Assembly (NCBI GenBank): GCA_023424965.1
Contig: JAFADI010000055.1
Coordinates: 1-49,467, forward strand
DNA: 49,467 bases
Direction: 5' to 3'
Origin: Bacillota bacterium
GTDB lineage: Bacteria > Bacillota > Clostridia > Acetivibrionales > JAFADI01
Below are positions 1 to 7,503 of this stretch, in pieces (position 1 is the stretch's first letter; the number at the start of each line of letters is the position of its first letter). Below the pieces are notes generated by a model. It had not been told where the DNA came from and did not search any database. It saw nothing but the letters and a program-made list of their open reading frames with translations. The position numbers and the translations under genes were made by a program.

Positions 1-1
1 A

Positions 2-1018
2 ATGAGGTTTATCGATTTTAGAAGTGATACAATCACCCAGCCTACGGAAGAAATGCGACTGGCCATGTACAACGCTGTCGTGGGCGATGACGTATACGAT
101 GAGGATGAAACGGTAAAAAAGCTGGAAACAATGGCTGCGGAAATGGTAAATAAAGAAGCCGCACTATTTGTTCCCAGCGGAACCATGGGCAACCAACTGG
201 CTGTCATGACTCACACCAAACGCGGCGATGAGGTTATCGCAGGCGATAGCAGCCATGTGGTCATCTATGAGGTAGGTGCTGCGGCGGTTTTGTCCGGTGT
301 CACCATGCGAACCGCCAAAAGCGTCAATGGGGCGGTCTCTCCCGGGGATGTCAAAAGGCTGGTGCGGGGTATAAACATCCATTACCCCGATACGGGCCTC
401 ATCTGTGTGGAAAATGCCACTTCTTCCGGCACGCTCATGCCGCTGGAGGACATGGCCGACATCTATTCCTTTGCGAGGCAAAAAGGCATTCCCGTACACC
501 TTGATGGGGCAAGGCTCTTTAACGCCGCACTGTCCCTGGACGTGGAAGCTTCTGGGATAGCCCGGTATGCCGATTCGGTGATGTTCTGCCTCTCCAAGGG
601 CCTGTGTGCACCTGTAGGCTCCATCCTTGCGGGAAATTCGGACTTCATAGGAAAGGCCAGGCGGAACAGAAAATTGCTGGGAGGCGGTATGAGACAGGCA
701 GGGATTCTTGCCGCAGCCGGGATCGTGGCACTGGAAAGGATGGTGGGCAGGCTTTCGGAGGACCATGCCAATGCCAGGCTTCTGGGAGAAGGTCTGGCGG
801 GACTTCCCGGAATAACCGTCGATGTTTCAAACATCCACATCAATATGGTGTTTGCAGACATATCACAAACAGGGAAAGATTCCGGGTGGCTTGTGGGCGA
901 GCTTCTCAAAAAGGGAATAAAGGTAAATGATTCCGCACCGCTGAGATTCGTGACCAGTCACGAAGTGGACCGGGTGGATATCGAACTCACCCTCCGAACC
1001 ATAAAAGAGCTCATTTAA
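2..1018 (+). CDS. ltaE: Low-specificity L-threonine aldolase
   Basis: PLP-dependent aldolase that cleaves L-threonine/allo-threonine to glycine and acetaldehyde in the cytoplasm. The 338-residue protein has the usual family length. It begins with the typical FRSDT segment, carries the PSGTMGN phosphate-binding loop near residues 58-64, His85 that stacks on PLP, the HLDGAR motif at 166-171, and the Schiff-base lysine K199 in the CLSKG context. The ATG lies at the window edge, so the ribosome site and promoter are not visible, but the N-terminus matches the family and the gene appears complete. It converges on the acyltransferase gene with only 8 bp between stops. Family assignment is firm; substrate preference between threonine isomers is not readable from sequence. 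Confidence 0.95.
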   Translation: MRFIDFRSDTITQPTEEMRLAMYNAVVGDDVYDEDETVKKLETMAAEMVNKEAALFVPSGTMGNQLAVMTHTKRGDEVIAGDSSHVVIYEVGAAAVLSGVTMRTAKSVNGAVSPGDVKRLVRGINIHYPDTGLICVENATSSGTLMPLEDMADIYSFARQKGIPVHLDGARLFNAALSLDVEASGIARYADSVMFCLSKGLCAPVGSILAGNSDFIGKARRNRKLLGGGMRQAGILAAAGIVALERMVGRLSEDHANARLLGEGLAGLPGITVDVSNIHINMVFADISQTGKDSGWLVGELLKKGIKVNDSAPLRFVTSHEVDRVDIELTLRTIKELI

Positions 1019-1026
1019 CTGTATTT

Positions 1027-2151
1027 CTATGCCCCCAGGCTTCCGGGACTCTTGGGCTGCTCCACTCCGGCTCCCGTTCCGGGGGCCTTCCTTGCGGGCA
1101 CCGCCCCCAGCCAGCCTGCCAAAGGTGTCAGGCTTACGATATAGACCATGATGGAGGTTCCGGCGGTCACGGCCAGAAAGAAAAGGACCATGCCGGTTTT
1201 TCCGGTCCAGAGCTGCTCTATCCTGAATTTTCCGCTCAGCAGGACCAGGGTGTCCAGAACCAGGATATGCCCCAGGTAAATCATGAAGGATTGAGCCGAA
1301 AACCAATCAAGGAACCTGCCGGCCCAGGAAGTCGTATTCTTGAATTTCACCGCAGCTATATAGAAGAAAAGAAAGCTGGTTATACAGTATAAAATCACAC
1401 TGGGCTTGCTGGAAATTTCATTGGACCTGGTAAGAATACTGTCCGCCATCAGGATAACAAAGCTTGCGACCCAGGCTCCCGTTATGATCACCGCCGATCG
1501 CACCGATTTCCCCGTCCAGCCTTCAATCCTGCCTACCGCCGTCATTCCCAGTACAAAGAAGAAGATCCACGCCATGAAGGTCATGTAAAAAGGAACCCCT
1601 ATCCTGGGTAAAAAACTGAAATTTTTCGTACTGGAAAAATAAATATCGCTCTGGCAGGCCAGCGTAACCAGGAAGGAAACGCCGAGGGTCAGCCCCGGCC
1701 ATCTTCTGACCAGATGTTTCAAAACAGGATAAAGCAGATACATCTGGATGATGAGGATAACAAAGTATAGATGCAGGGCTCCCGATCCCCACAGGAGATC
1801 TTTTGCAAGTTTGAGCAGGAAGGCGGGAACATCTGCAGCGATGGACGCAAAACCGTGCCGGTTATTGAAAGCCACATAGATCAGTGTCCAGAGAACATAA
1901 GGGATTACAATCTTCTGTAACCGTCTTTTAACAAAATCCAGATAGCCTGTTTTGGCCGTGCTTTTCGCCTGGTCGGAATAGAACAGGAGCAGTCCGGAAA
2001 GAATCATAAATAAAGGAACCGCATACCTCATTCCCTGGTTCCAGAGGTATCCCGCCCTGCTGGTATAGACATAGATCCCCGTGGTGTGAATGGCAATTAC
2101 CGAAAGGGCTGCCGTTGCCCTTATGAAATCAAACTCTCTCAGACGCTGCAT
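1027..2151 (-). CDS. Acyltransferase 3 family membrane protein
   Basis: Polytopic membrane protein of the acyltransferase-3 (OafA/WecH/YiaH) family, which transfers acyl, often acetyl, groups onto cell-surface sugars. The N-terminus has the family signature: RLREFDFIRATAALSVIAIH, with the conserved arginine and histidine of the first transmembrane helix. It is followed by about ten hydrophobic segments over 374 residues. The start ATG is preceded by GGAG. The C-terminus is rich in Gly/Pro/Ala and probably cytoplasmic. There is no neighbouring polysaccharide gene, so the acceptor is unknown. Family confident, substrate unknown. Confidence 0.88.
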   Translation of the reverse strand: MQRLREFDFIRATAALSVIAIHTTGIYVYTSRAGYLWNQGMRYAVPLFMILSGLLLFYSDQAKSTAKTGYLDFVKRRLQKIVIPYVLWTLIYVAFNNRHGFASIAADVPAFLLKLAKDLLWGSGALHLYFVILIIQMYLLYPVLKHLVRRWPGLTLGVSFLVTLACQSDIYFSSTKNFSFLPRIGVPFYMTFMAWIFFFVLGMTAVGRIEGWTGKSVRSAVIITGAWVASFVILMADSILTRSNEISSKPSVILYCITSFLFFYIAAVKFKNTTSWAGRFLDWFSAQSFMIYLGHILVLDTLVLLSGKFRIEQLWTGKTGMVLFFLAVTAGTSIMVYIVSLTPLAGWLGAVPARKAPGTGAGVEQPKSPGSLGA

Positions 2152-2260
2152 GTCTTCTCCATCCTGTCATTTATTGTATTCTTTAATATCATTCGCTATA
2201 ATTCTTCAAATTCCTCTATTTCCTCACGGCCTGTCCCACTTGAACCAGGATAAATTTCCG

Positions 2261-2590
2261 CTAAACCAATCTGTCAAGCATCGTCTTTGCAACCTCGTCG
2301 AAAGGCATTTTCCCGATGTGATCCAGCATCTTTTCCAGTTCGGTCTTCTGCTTTAACGACCCCGACAGCACGATCTCCACCACCTGATCCTTGCTCAGCA
2401 GCACCGACTCCACTACAAGGGCTCCACCCAGAAGGCCCGCGATCACCAGAAGCTTTTGAGGTGTTATTTCCAGGCCTTTGTCCTTGAAGTCTTTGCCGGA
2501 ATTTTTTCCACCGCTGCAGTTGTTTCCATGGCTGTCGAAACTCCTTCCTATGTCACCAATTAACTTGTTGAGAATGTCTGATGGCTCCAA
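2261..2590 (-). CDS. Small membrane-anchored hypothetical protein
   Basis: 109-residue protein that I do not recognise. It starts at TTG, seven bases after a GGAGG site. A polar N-terminal 45 residues (Gly/Asn/Lys-rich) precede one hydrophobic stretch (LLVIAGLLGGALVVES, about residues 47-62) and an amphipathic C-terminus with many Leu, Glu and Lys, so a single-pass protein is likely. It lies 50 bp downstream of another tiny membrane-protein ORF on the same strand, which suggests a two-gene unit. No function can be assigned. Confidence 0.6.
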   Translation of the reverse strand: MEPSDILNKLIGDIGRSFDSHGNNCSGGKNSGKDFKDKGLEITPQKLLVIAGLLGGALVVESVLLSKDQVVEIVLSGSLKQKTELEKMLDHIGKMPFDEVAKTMLDRLV

Positions 2591-2640
2591 TACCTTCCCT
2601 CCCGCCCTCCATGGAATACCGCATGCAGACAGCCGTACTG

Positions 2641-2835
2641 CTATGGTATGACGATGGGCAGGAGTCCGGGAGTTTCCGCCCCAAGCCCCAGCAGAAATGC
2701 AATGACGATTCCTATGAAAACAATCAGTGCCAGGCTTCTCTCAAAGTTGTCCCTGCCAACCAAAGCCATCCCTCCGGAGTATGAATCATATATTATTATA
2801 TTAGCCACAATGTCCTTTGTTTCTAAGGAGTCCAT
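2641..2835 (-). CDS. Putative single-pass small membrane protein
   Basis: About 64 residues from the ATG at 2835. The ORF is open further upstream, but that extension is poor in coding character. The N-terminal half is soluble; the C-terminal half has a clear transmembrane helix (LALIVFIGIVIAFLLGLG). The upstream ribosome site is weak, and a GTG twelve bases earlier is an alternative start. It would be co-transcribed with the 2261-2590 gene. Not recognised, and existence as a gene is only moderately supported. Confidence 0.4.
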   Translation of the reverse strand: MDSLETKDIVANIIIYDSYSGGMALVGRDNFERSLALIVFIGIVIAFLLGLGAETPGLLPIVIP

Positions 2836-3009
2836 ATTTTGTTCCACCGCTCTGCGCTGTGACGGTTGCGCCACTAAACGGGCACCTTTTATTACAAAAG
2901 GGCTTTTCCTTTTGGGTGTACATATTTTAACTTGCATGAGGAAATAATTATTGGGGTGCATGCTTCCCGTACGGAACTGTATGCTATCTAAAGAAAAGAG
3001 GAGATACAC

Positions 3010-3279
3010 ATGGAATTCGAAAAAACGGGCCTGATAAACAATTGGGACAGCTGGAAGAGCACCCTTGGCAAGGCGGTTGACCTGGGGGAATTGGTGGGAA
3101 TGTCACAGGAAAGCATTGAAAAAGTGGCAGTAAAAATCGGAAGCATGCTGTCCGTTTCGGTAGATCCCGAAAACAGGGAGCAGAGGCTGCTGCAAGAGCT
3201 CTGGAAGCTAGGGGACGACGGTGACAGAAAAGCTCTTGCAAAAATGATCGTGAAAATGGTCCAGACGGAAAAGCACTGA
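3010..3279 (+). CDS. DUF3243 family protein (YmfJ-like)
   Basis: 89-residue soluble protein matching the DUF3243 family of Firmicutes (Bacillus YmfJ type) by its layout: an N-terminal NNWDSWKSTLGKAVDLGELVGMS-like helix, a central VAVKIGSMLSVSVDPENREQ stretch and a C-terminal helix ending in KMIVKMV. The ATG is preceded by AGAGGAG at good spacing. The family's role is not established; it is widespread in spore-formers. It is a single gene, divergent from the small membrane-protein gene and convergent with def. Confidence 0.85.
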   Translation: MEFEKTGLINNWDSWKSTLGKAVDLGELVGMSQESIEKVAVKIGSMLSVSVDPENREQRLLQELWKLGDDGDRKALAKMIVKMVQTEKH

Positions 3280-3299
3280 GGAAATGCCGGAGGATGGAA

Positions 3300-3755
3300 C
3301 TACTCCTCCACCAGCTCCGTTACCTTGTCGATAAAAAGAATGCCGTCCAGATGTTCAACCTCATGGCACAGGCATTTTGCCAGATCGCCTTCGCCTTCGA
3401 TGAAGACTTCTTCACCTTTTTCGTTTAAAGCCTTTACGCTCACTCTGGCGGGCCTTGTGAGCCTGCCCCATTTTCCCGGGATGCTCAGGCAGCCTTCCAC
3501 AACCTCCTGGCTCCCTTCTGCTTTGACAACCTCCGGATTGATAAGATTGATGAGTCCGTCCCCCATATCGATGACCACGATCCTCTTAAGTATGCCGATC
3601 TGGGGTGCAGCCAGGCCCGCACCATGGCCGGTGCTGTACATGGTCTCCGCCATGTCTTTGAGGAGCTCCAGCACTTTGTCATCGATCTTTTCAACACTTC
3701 TGCTCTTTTTCCTCAATATTTCGTCTTCCAGCGTTCTTATATTCCTTAATGCCAT
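3300..3755 (-). CDS. def: Peptide deformylase
   Basis: Metalloenzyme that removes the N-formyl group from nascent proteins in the cytoplasm. All three deformylase motifs are present: GAGLAAPQ (45-52), EGCLS (87-91) with the metal-ligand cysteine C89, and HEVEH (131-135) supplying the two histidine ligands and catalytic glutamate E132. Length, 151 residues, is typical of clostridial type-1 enzymes. The ATG follows a GGAGGTCACC-like context. It stands alone here, away from fmt and priA, its common partners elsewhere. Confidence 0.96.
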   Translation of the reverse strand: MALRNIRTLEDEILRKKSRSVEKIDDKVLELLKDMAETMYSTGHGAGLAAPQIGILKRIVVIDMGDGLINLINPEVVKAEGSQEVVEGCLSIPGKWGRLTRPARVSVKALNEKGEEVFIEGEGDLAKCLCHEVEHLDGILFIDKVTELVEE

Positions 3756-3897
3756 GGTGACCTCCGCATTTTTTCTTATACTCTGATGCTACCATCAAAA
3801 AAGTTTTTTGTGAAGCACCCTCCCGCTTTTTCCTTTTATTTCTTCCTACCGAGTGGTAATATAATTATAAAGCCTGAATGACACAAAGGGTGAAACG

Positions 3898-4773
3898 ATG
3901 GACAACAAATACAATGACGGCAGGGAAAAGGAATACGAAGATTTTCGGAACGAAGCTGAGCCCCAGGCGGAAACCGGCGAAAAAAAGCCTCCCGGAGCAA
4001 AGAAGGGGCTGTGGGCGGTCCTGGGAGGACTGGGCCTTGTCCTGCTTAAGTTTAAAACAGTGCTCTTTTTGGTTTTGGGGAAATTAAAATTTTTGTTTAT
4101 CTTTCTCAAGCTTGGAAAATTCCTGACCACCTTTGGGTCGATGTTCGTCATGATCCTGGTCTATGCCCGGATGTACGGCCTGCCCTTCGGCATAGGCTTT
4201 GTTTTGCTGCTTTTTGTGCATGAGCTGGGACATTATTGGGTTGCAAGAAGGCTCTCGTTAAATGTGTCCGTTCCTGTTTTCATACCTTTTGTAGGCGCTT
4301 TGATCAGCATGAAGGAACAACCGGGGAATGCGGTGACGGAGGCCAAAATGGCGGCAGGCGGCCCCATTCTCGGAAGTCTGGGCGCGCTGTTGTGCGCGGC
4401 GCTGTATCCTGTCACAAAGCAGGACTTCTATCTGGCACTTGCCTATACGGGATTTATGATCAATATATTCAATCTAATTCCGGTGCACCCGCTGGACGGA
4501 GGCCGCATCGTATCAGCGATTTCACCCAAGCTCTGGTTTGTGGGCCTGCCCATCATGCTCATTGTCGCCATCCGGTTCTTCAACCCCATCATTTTTCTTT
4601 TTCTGATTCTCGGGGGAGTTCAGGCATACAGGCATTGGAAAGCTCCAGCCGGTGAATATTACAACACGCCGGCTCCTACAAGGCTGGCCTTTGCGGGTAT
4701 CTATTTCGGCCTCGTGGCGCTTCTGGGAATAGGAATGGCATACATACACCAGCTCCACTCCGTCAGCCTGTGA
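3898..4773 (+). CDS. Site-2-protease-type M50 membrane metalloprotease
   Basis: Intramembrane zinc metalloprotease-like protein. Residues 1-37 are a charged, Glu/Lys-rich cytoplasmic tail; hydrophobic segments follow, with the HExxH zinc motif (H108-E-L-G-H112) inside a membrane helix and the second M50 motif NLIPVHPLDGG at 192-202 (D200 is the third ligand). A further two or three helices close the 291-residue protein. The ATG follows an AAAGGGTG ribosome site. M50 proteins cleave membrane-bound regulators, for example sigma-factor controls, but no partner is adjacent. The length and lack of a PDZ domain fit the SpoIVFB/YwhC-like broad group rather than RseP. Confidence 0.88.
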   Translation: MDNKYNDGREKEYEDFRNEAEPQAETGEKKPPGAKKGLWAVLGGLGLVLLKFKTVLFLVLGKLKFLFIFLKLGKFLTTFGSMFVMILVYARMYGLPFGIGFVLLLFVHELGHYWVARRLSLNVSVPVFIPFVGALISMKEQPGNAVTEAKMAAGGPILGSLGALLCAALYPVTKQDFYLALAYTGFMINIFNLIPVHPLDGGRIVSAISPKLWFVGLPIMLIVAIRFFNPIIFLFLILGGVQAYRHWKAPAGEYYNTPAPTRLAFAGIYFGLVALLGIGMAYIHQLHSVSL

Positions 4774-4793
4774 CAGGCCTCCCATCCCGGCAT

Positions 4794-4973
4794 TTACTCC
4801 AGGATCTTTCCGCCGATTGCCCAGTTATCCCTTTCAATTTCAAGGAAGATGACCTGGACATTTTCCGGCTTCACATTGGCAATCCGGTTCATGCTTTCGG
4901 TTATTTCCTTCGCCAGTTCCCTTTTCTGCTCCAGGCTTCTGCCCTTCCACATTTCTATGTAAACGATCGGCAT
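4794..4973 (-). CDS. 4-oxalocrotonate tautomerase family protein
   Basis: 59-residue small tautomerase. The chosen ATG at 4973 follows GAGGTGG and makes proline the residue after Met, which becomes the catalytic N-terminal Pro-1 after Met removal. The ORF could extend three codons further but would lose this. The MPIVYIEMWKGR start and the spacing of basic residues fit the 4-OT/DmpI group, which forms hexamers and tautomerises 2-hydroxymuconate-like substrates. No aromatic-degradation genes are near, so the substrate is unknown. Confidence 0.88.
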   Translation of the reverse strand: MPIVYIEMWKGRSLEQKRELAKEITESMNRIANVKPENVQVIFLEIERDNWAIGGKILE

Positions 4974-5044
4974 AGTTCCCACCTCTAATAAACAGTCTAT
5001 GCCGTTTATATGTCAACGGTGCCTCATGGCCATAGGGAAAACCC

Positions 5045-5629
5045 TCAGTATTTTTCCAATACCGGCTGCAGCTGGCTCCCCTTCAACGCTTCAAGCACTG
5101 TAGGCAGCGTGAGCTCAAACTTTGATACGAGAGAATCGGGCTTCTGTACGTAATTGTCCTGCCCAAAGGGTATAAAATAAACATTTCTTGCGCACAGCAG
5201 AGACCCCAGGCTTTTTGCGCTGAGCCCCAGCCCGTCGTTGGTTGCAATCCCCACCACCACCGGCTTATGGTTTCTGAACAAGCCCTTGGCCATCATGAGG
5301 GCCGGAGAATCCGTGGCCCCGTCACTCAATTTTGACAGGGAGTTGCCCGTACAGGGGGAAATGATTCCCAGGTCCACGGGATATACCACACCCATGGGTT
5401 CCACATCCACCATCGTCTGTATTACCTTTTTACCGGTAATCCCCTCCAATTGCATGATGAAATCCCCGGCCTTTCCGAACCTGGAATCCGTTACCGCCGC
5501 CGCATAGGACAGAACGGGATATACCTCGGCGCCTTCCTTTACCAGCACCTCCACCTGCGGAATAACCTTGTCGAAAACACAATATGAACCTGTAAGTGCA
5601 AAAGCAATCTTTACGCCCTGTAATGTCAT
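5045..5629 (-). CDS. dpaB: Dipicolinate synthase subunit B
   Basis: Flavoprotein-fold subunit of dipicolinic acid synthase (SpoVFB), made in the mother cell during sporulation. The 194-residue protein has the family N-terminus (GVKIAFALTGSYC), a nucleotide-binding-like beta strand, the SPCTGNSLSKL segment near residues 91-101, and GIATNDGLGLSAK in the C-terminal half. The ATG follows AGGAGG at ideal spacing. The partner subunit dpaA, commonly just upstream, is not adjacent: upstream lie the divergent leader and repeats of the YjbR-like gene. The product is important for spore core DPA and heat resistance, which supports a spore-forming host. Confidence 0.93.
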   Translation of the reverse strand: MTLQGVKIAFALTGSYCVFDKVIPQVEVLVKEGAEVYPVLSYAAAVTDSRFGKAGDFIMQLEGITGKKVIQTMVDVEPMGVVYPVDLGIISPCTGNSLSKLSDGATDSPALMMAKGLFRNHKPVVVGIATNDGLGLSAKSLGSLLCARNVYFIPFGQDNYVQKPDSLVSKFELTLPTVLEALKGSQLQPVLEKY

Positions 5630-5743
5630 AAAAGCCTCCTAAAATCATTTTTCACCCGTGAGTAAGTATCAGTATATTCTATTAGCGCAAAAGATTGTCT
5701 TATGATAGGGGGTGCAAAGTTTATGGGAATGTGGGGCAGGAAA

Positions 5744-5774
5744 TTGACACCTTCCCCCTTCTACATGTTATAAT
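5744..5774 (+). promoter_or_regulatory. Strong sigma-A-type promoter
   Basis: Perfect TTGACA (5744-5749) and TATAAT (5769-5774) hexamers separated by 19 bp, with a TGT extended -10 just before TATAAT. It would start RNA near 5781 and drive the duplicated leader and the YjbR-like gene at 6127, giving an untranslated or partly translated leader of about 345 nt. Confidence 0.75.
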
Positions 5775-5799
5775 AAGAACTCCGGGGCGCAAGCCCACG

Positions 5800-5918
5800 G
5801 CATGGAGGAAAGCTTGAAGGACGCAGATCCGGAAAGCCTGCACCGCAGGTGCAATAAATTCAATTAACCCCATAAGAAAGCATTGGAAATGCTTTCTGTG
5901 CGACCGATGTGACGATTC
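5800..5918 (+). repeat. Leader repeat copy 1 (tiny ORF plus hairpin)
   Basis: First of two near-identical 119-bp units. It contains a GGAGG site, five bases, then a TTG that opens a 17-codon ORF (5814-5867); an in-frame ATG sits four codons earlier at 5802. Inside the ORF is TGCACC-gca-GGTGCA. After the stop is a perfect hairpin with 10-bp arms AGAAAGCATT/AATGCTTTCT and a GGA loop (5875-5897). A 42-bp segment unique to this copy follows, then a 16-bp actcggcgcattgggg tail (5961-5976). Function is inferred only: a leader peptide or regulatory leader. Confidence 0.8.
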
Positions 5919-5976
5919 CAGGATGCTTGGGCGAGCAGCATTCAAAGGATGCGACCAGCCACTCGGCGCATTGGGG

Positions 5977-6095
5977 GCATGGAGGAAAGCTTGAAGGACG
6001 CAGGTCCGGAAAGCCTGCACCGCAGGTGCAATAAATTCGATTAACCCCATAAGAAAGCATTGGAAATGCTTTCTGCGCGGCCGATGTGACGATTC
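5977..6095 (+). repeat. Leader repeat copy 2 (tiny ORF plus hairpin)
   Basis: Second 119-bp unit, differing from copy 1 at only a few bases. The tiny ORF (5991-6044) keeps its length and frame; two substitutions change Asp to Gly and the last residue from Asn to Asp. The 10-bp hairpin is preserved (6052-6074). The unit is followed directly by the 16-bp tail (6096-6111) and then by a third copy of the first nine bases, gcatggagg, which supplies the ribosome site of the gene at 6127. Confidence 0.8.
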
Positions 6096-6126
6096 ACTCG
6101 GCGCATTGGGGGCATGGAGGTTAATT

Positions 6127-6477
6127 ATGAACGGTGAAGCGGTAAAGGAATATTGTCTTTCGAAGAAGGGGGCGGTAGAAGATTTCCCTTTCGGGCCGGA
6201 TGCCCTTGTCATCAAAGTGGCTTCAAAGATGTTTGCACTGATGTCCAGTCACGGAACCAAGGTCAGTATTTCATTAAAATGCGATCCGTTTTTGGCACAG
6301 GATTTTAGAGACCGGTATCCCTCCATCACTGCCGGATACCACCTCAACAAAAAACATTGGAACACCGTTTCCATCGACGGAAGAGTTCCTGATCAGGAAC
6401 TCTGCTGGATGATCGACCATTCCTACGAGCTGGTTTTAAAGAGCCTTACCCGGTCCGAACGGGCCATGCTGGATTAA
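6127..6477 (+). CDS. MmcQ/YjbR family DNA-binding-like protein
   Basis: 116-residue protein of the MmcQ/YjbR fold (CyaY-like/double-wing superfamily). Recognisable features are an early EYCLSKKGAVEDFPFG block, FALMSSHGTKVSISLKCDP in the centre and YHLNKKHWNTVSIDG followed by a C-terminal helix with LVLKSL. The start at 6127 is chosen because GGAGG lies seven bases upstream; the longer ORF start at 6106 would cover the ribosome site. It overlaps the convergent hypE stop by 4 bp. The family's function is not established. Its leader is the duplicated structure described above. Confidence 0.85.
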   Translation: MNGEAVKEYCLSKKGAVEDFPFGPDALVIKVASKMFALMSSHGTKVSISLKCDPFLAQDFRDRYPSITAGYHLNKKHWNTVSIDGRVPDQELCWMIDHSYELVLKSLTRSERAMLD

Positions 6478-7484
6478 CAAATCCTCGGAAGCTGATCTCC
6501 TGTCAGCATGTCCACAATCCTGTTGCCACCGGTGACGGTTGACATGAATACTTTGCCCGGATACAGCTCCGACACCTCTCCGATAACAGCCGCATCCCTG
6601 CCGTACTTGTGTTTTTTCAGACTTTCAACGACTCTTCCGGCACAGCTGCCGCCGGCAAACAAAAGCACCTTTCCCTCATTTGCCATGTACAGGGGGTCCA
6701 GTCCCAGCATCTCGCACACACCTCTGACCTGGTCTTTTATGGGGAGCTTGTCTTCAAAGATTCTGATTCCCAGACCCCGTTCCTTTGAAAATTCGTTGAG
6801 CGTGGTGGCAACGCCGCCTCTGGTAGGGTCCCGCATCACATGGATTTCATCCCCGAATTCCCTGACCACCTCCTGGAGCATCCCGTTTAACGGCGCACAA
6901 TCGCTGGACAATCCGCTGTGTATCTGGAAATTTTCCCTTTCCAGCAGTATGGAGGTGCCATGGTCTCCAAGGGTTCCGGATAGGATAACCTTGTCGCCTT
7001 TCTCTATCCTGCCGGAGGAAAGTGAAATACCCTCCGGGACAAGTCCGATTCCCGAGGTATTGATGAAGAGCTTGTCGGCACCGCCCCTCTGCACCACCTT
7101 TGTATCCCCTGTGACGATGGAAACCTCCGCCTCTTTTGCGGCCTCCGCCATGGACCGGACGATTTCCTCCAATTGGGCAATCTCAAACCCCTCTTCGATA
7201 ATAAAGCCGCAGCTCAAAAACAGGGGTCTGGCTCCGCTGACGGCAAGGTCGTTGACCGTCCCGCAGACGGCGAGCTTTCCGATATTTCCTCCCTTGAAGA
7301 AAAGAGGGGTGATGACATAGGAATCCGTCGTAAAGGCCATGGACCCCTTGTCAGTGTCAAATACGGCAGCATCACCGTTTTTGAGCAGCAGAGGGTTTTG
7401 AAAGTACCGGTGGAACAGGTCCCCGATAAGACTGTGTGTCAGTTTTCCGCCGCTGCCGTGTGCCAAAGTGATAATATCGCTCAT
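6474..7484 (-). CDS. hypE: Hydrogenase maturation protein HypE
   Basis: AIR-synthase/PurM-like enzyme that dehydrates the thiocarboxamide on its own C-terminal cysteine to a thiocyanate, the CN donor for the Fe(CN)2CO centre of [NiFe]-hydrogenases. The 336-residue protein starts with ITLAHGSGG and ends in PRIC, the required C-terminal cysteine. The start at 7484 has an AAGGAG site; the 19-codon upstream extension lacks one. It is last in the hypF-hypC-hypD-hypE order, 19 bp after hypD. All key landmarks are present, so it should be active. Confidence 0.96.
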   Translation of the reverse strand: MSDIITLAHGSGGKLTHSLIGDLFHRYFQNPLLLKNGDAAVFDTDKGSMAFTTDSYVITPLFFKGGNIGKLAVCGTVNDLAVSGARPLFLSCGFIIEEGFEIAQLEEIVRSMAEAAKEAEVSIVTGDTKVVQRGGADKLFINTSGIGLVPEGISLSSGRIEKGDKVILSGTLGDHGTSILLERENFQIHSGLSSDCAPLNGMLQEVVREFGDEIHVMRDPTRGGVATTLNEFSKERGLGIRIFEDKLPIKDQVRGVCEMLGLDPLYMANEGKVLLFAGGSCAGRVVESLKKHKYGRDAAVIGEVSELYPGKVFMSTVTGGNRIVDMLTGDQLPRIC

Positions 7485-7503
7485 GGAGACTCCTTTTCTG
7501 CTT

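Noticed and set aside
5800..6120. Possible CRISPR array from repeated units
   Set aside because: Only two full units of 119 bp, with one unique 42-bp segment and no regular short spacers; no cas genes nearby.
5721..6215. A 164-codon minus-strand open frame across the duplicated leader
   Set aside because: It is a by-product of the two repeat copies: its protein text simply repeats, it has no ribosome site and it opposes a perfect promoter and tiny ORFs on the plus strand.
6508..7320. Long plus-strand open frame opposite hypE
   Set aside because: A shadow of hypE with low-complexity Ser/Pro/Leu text; no ribosome site.
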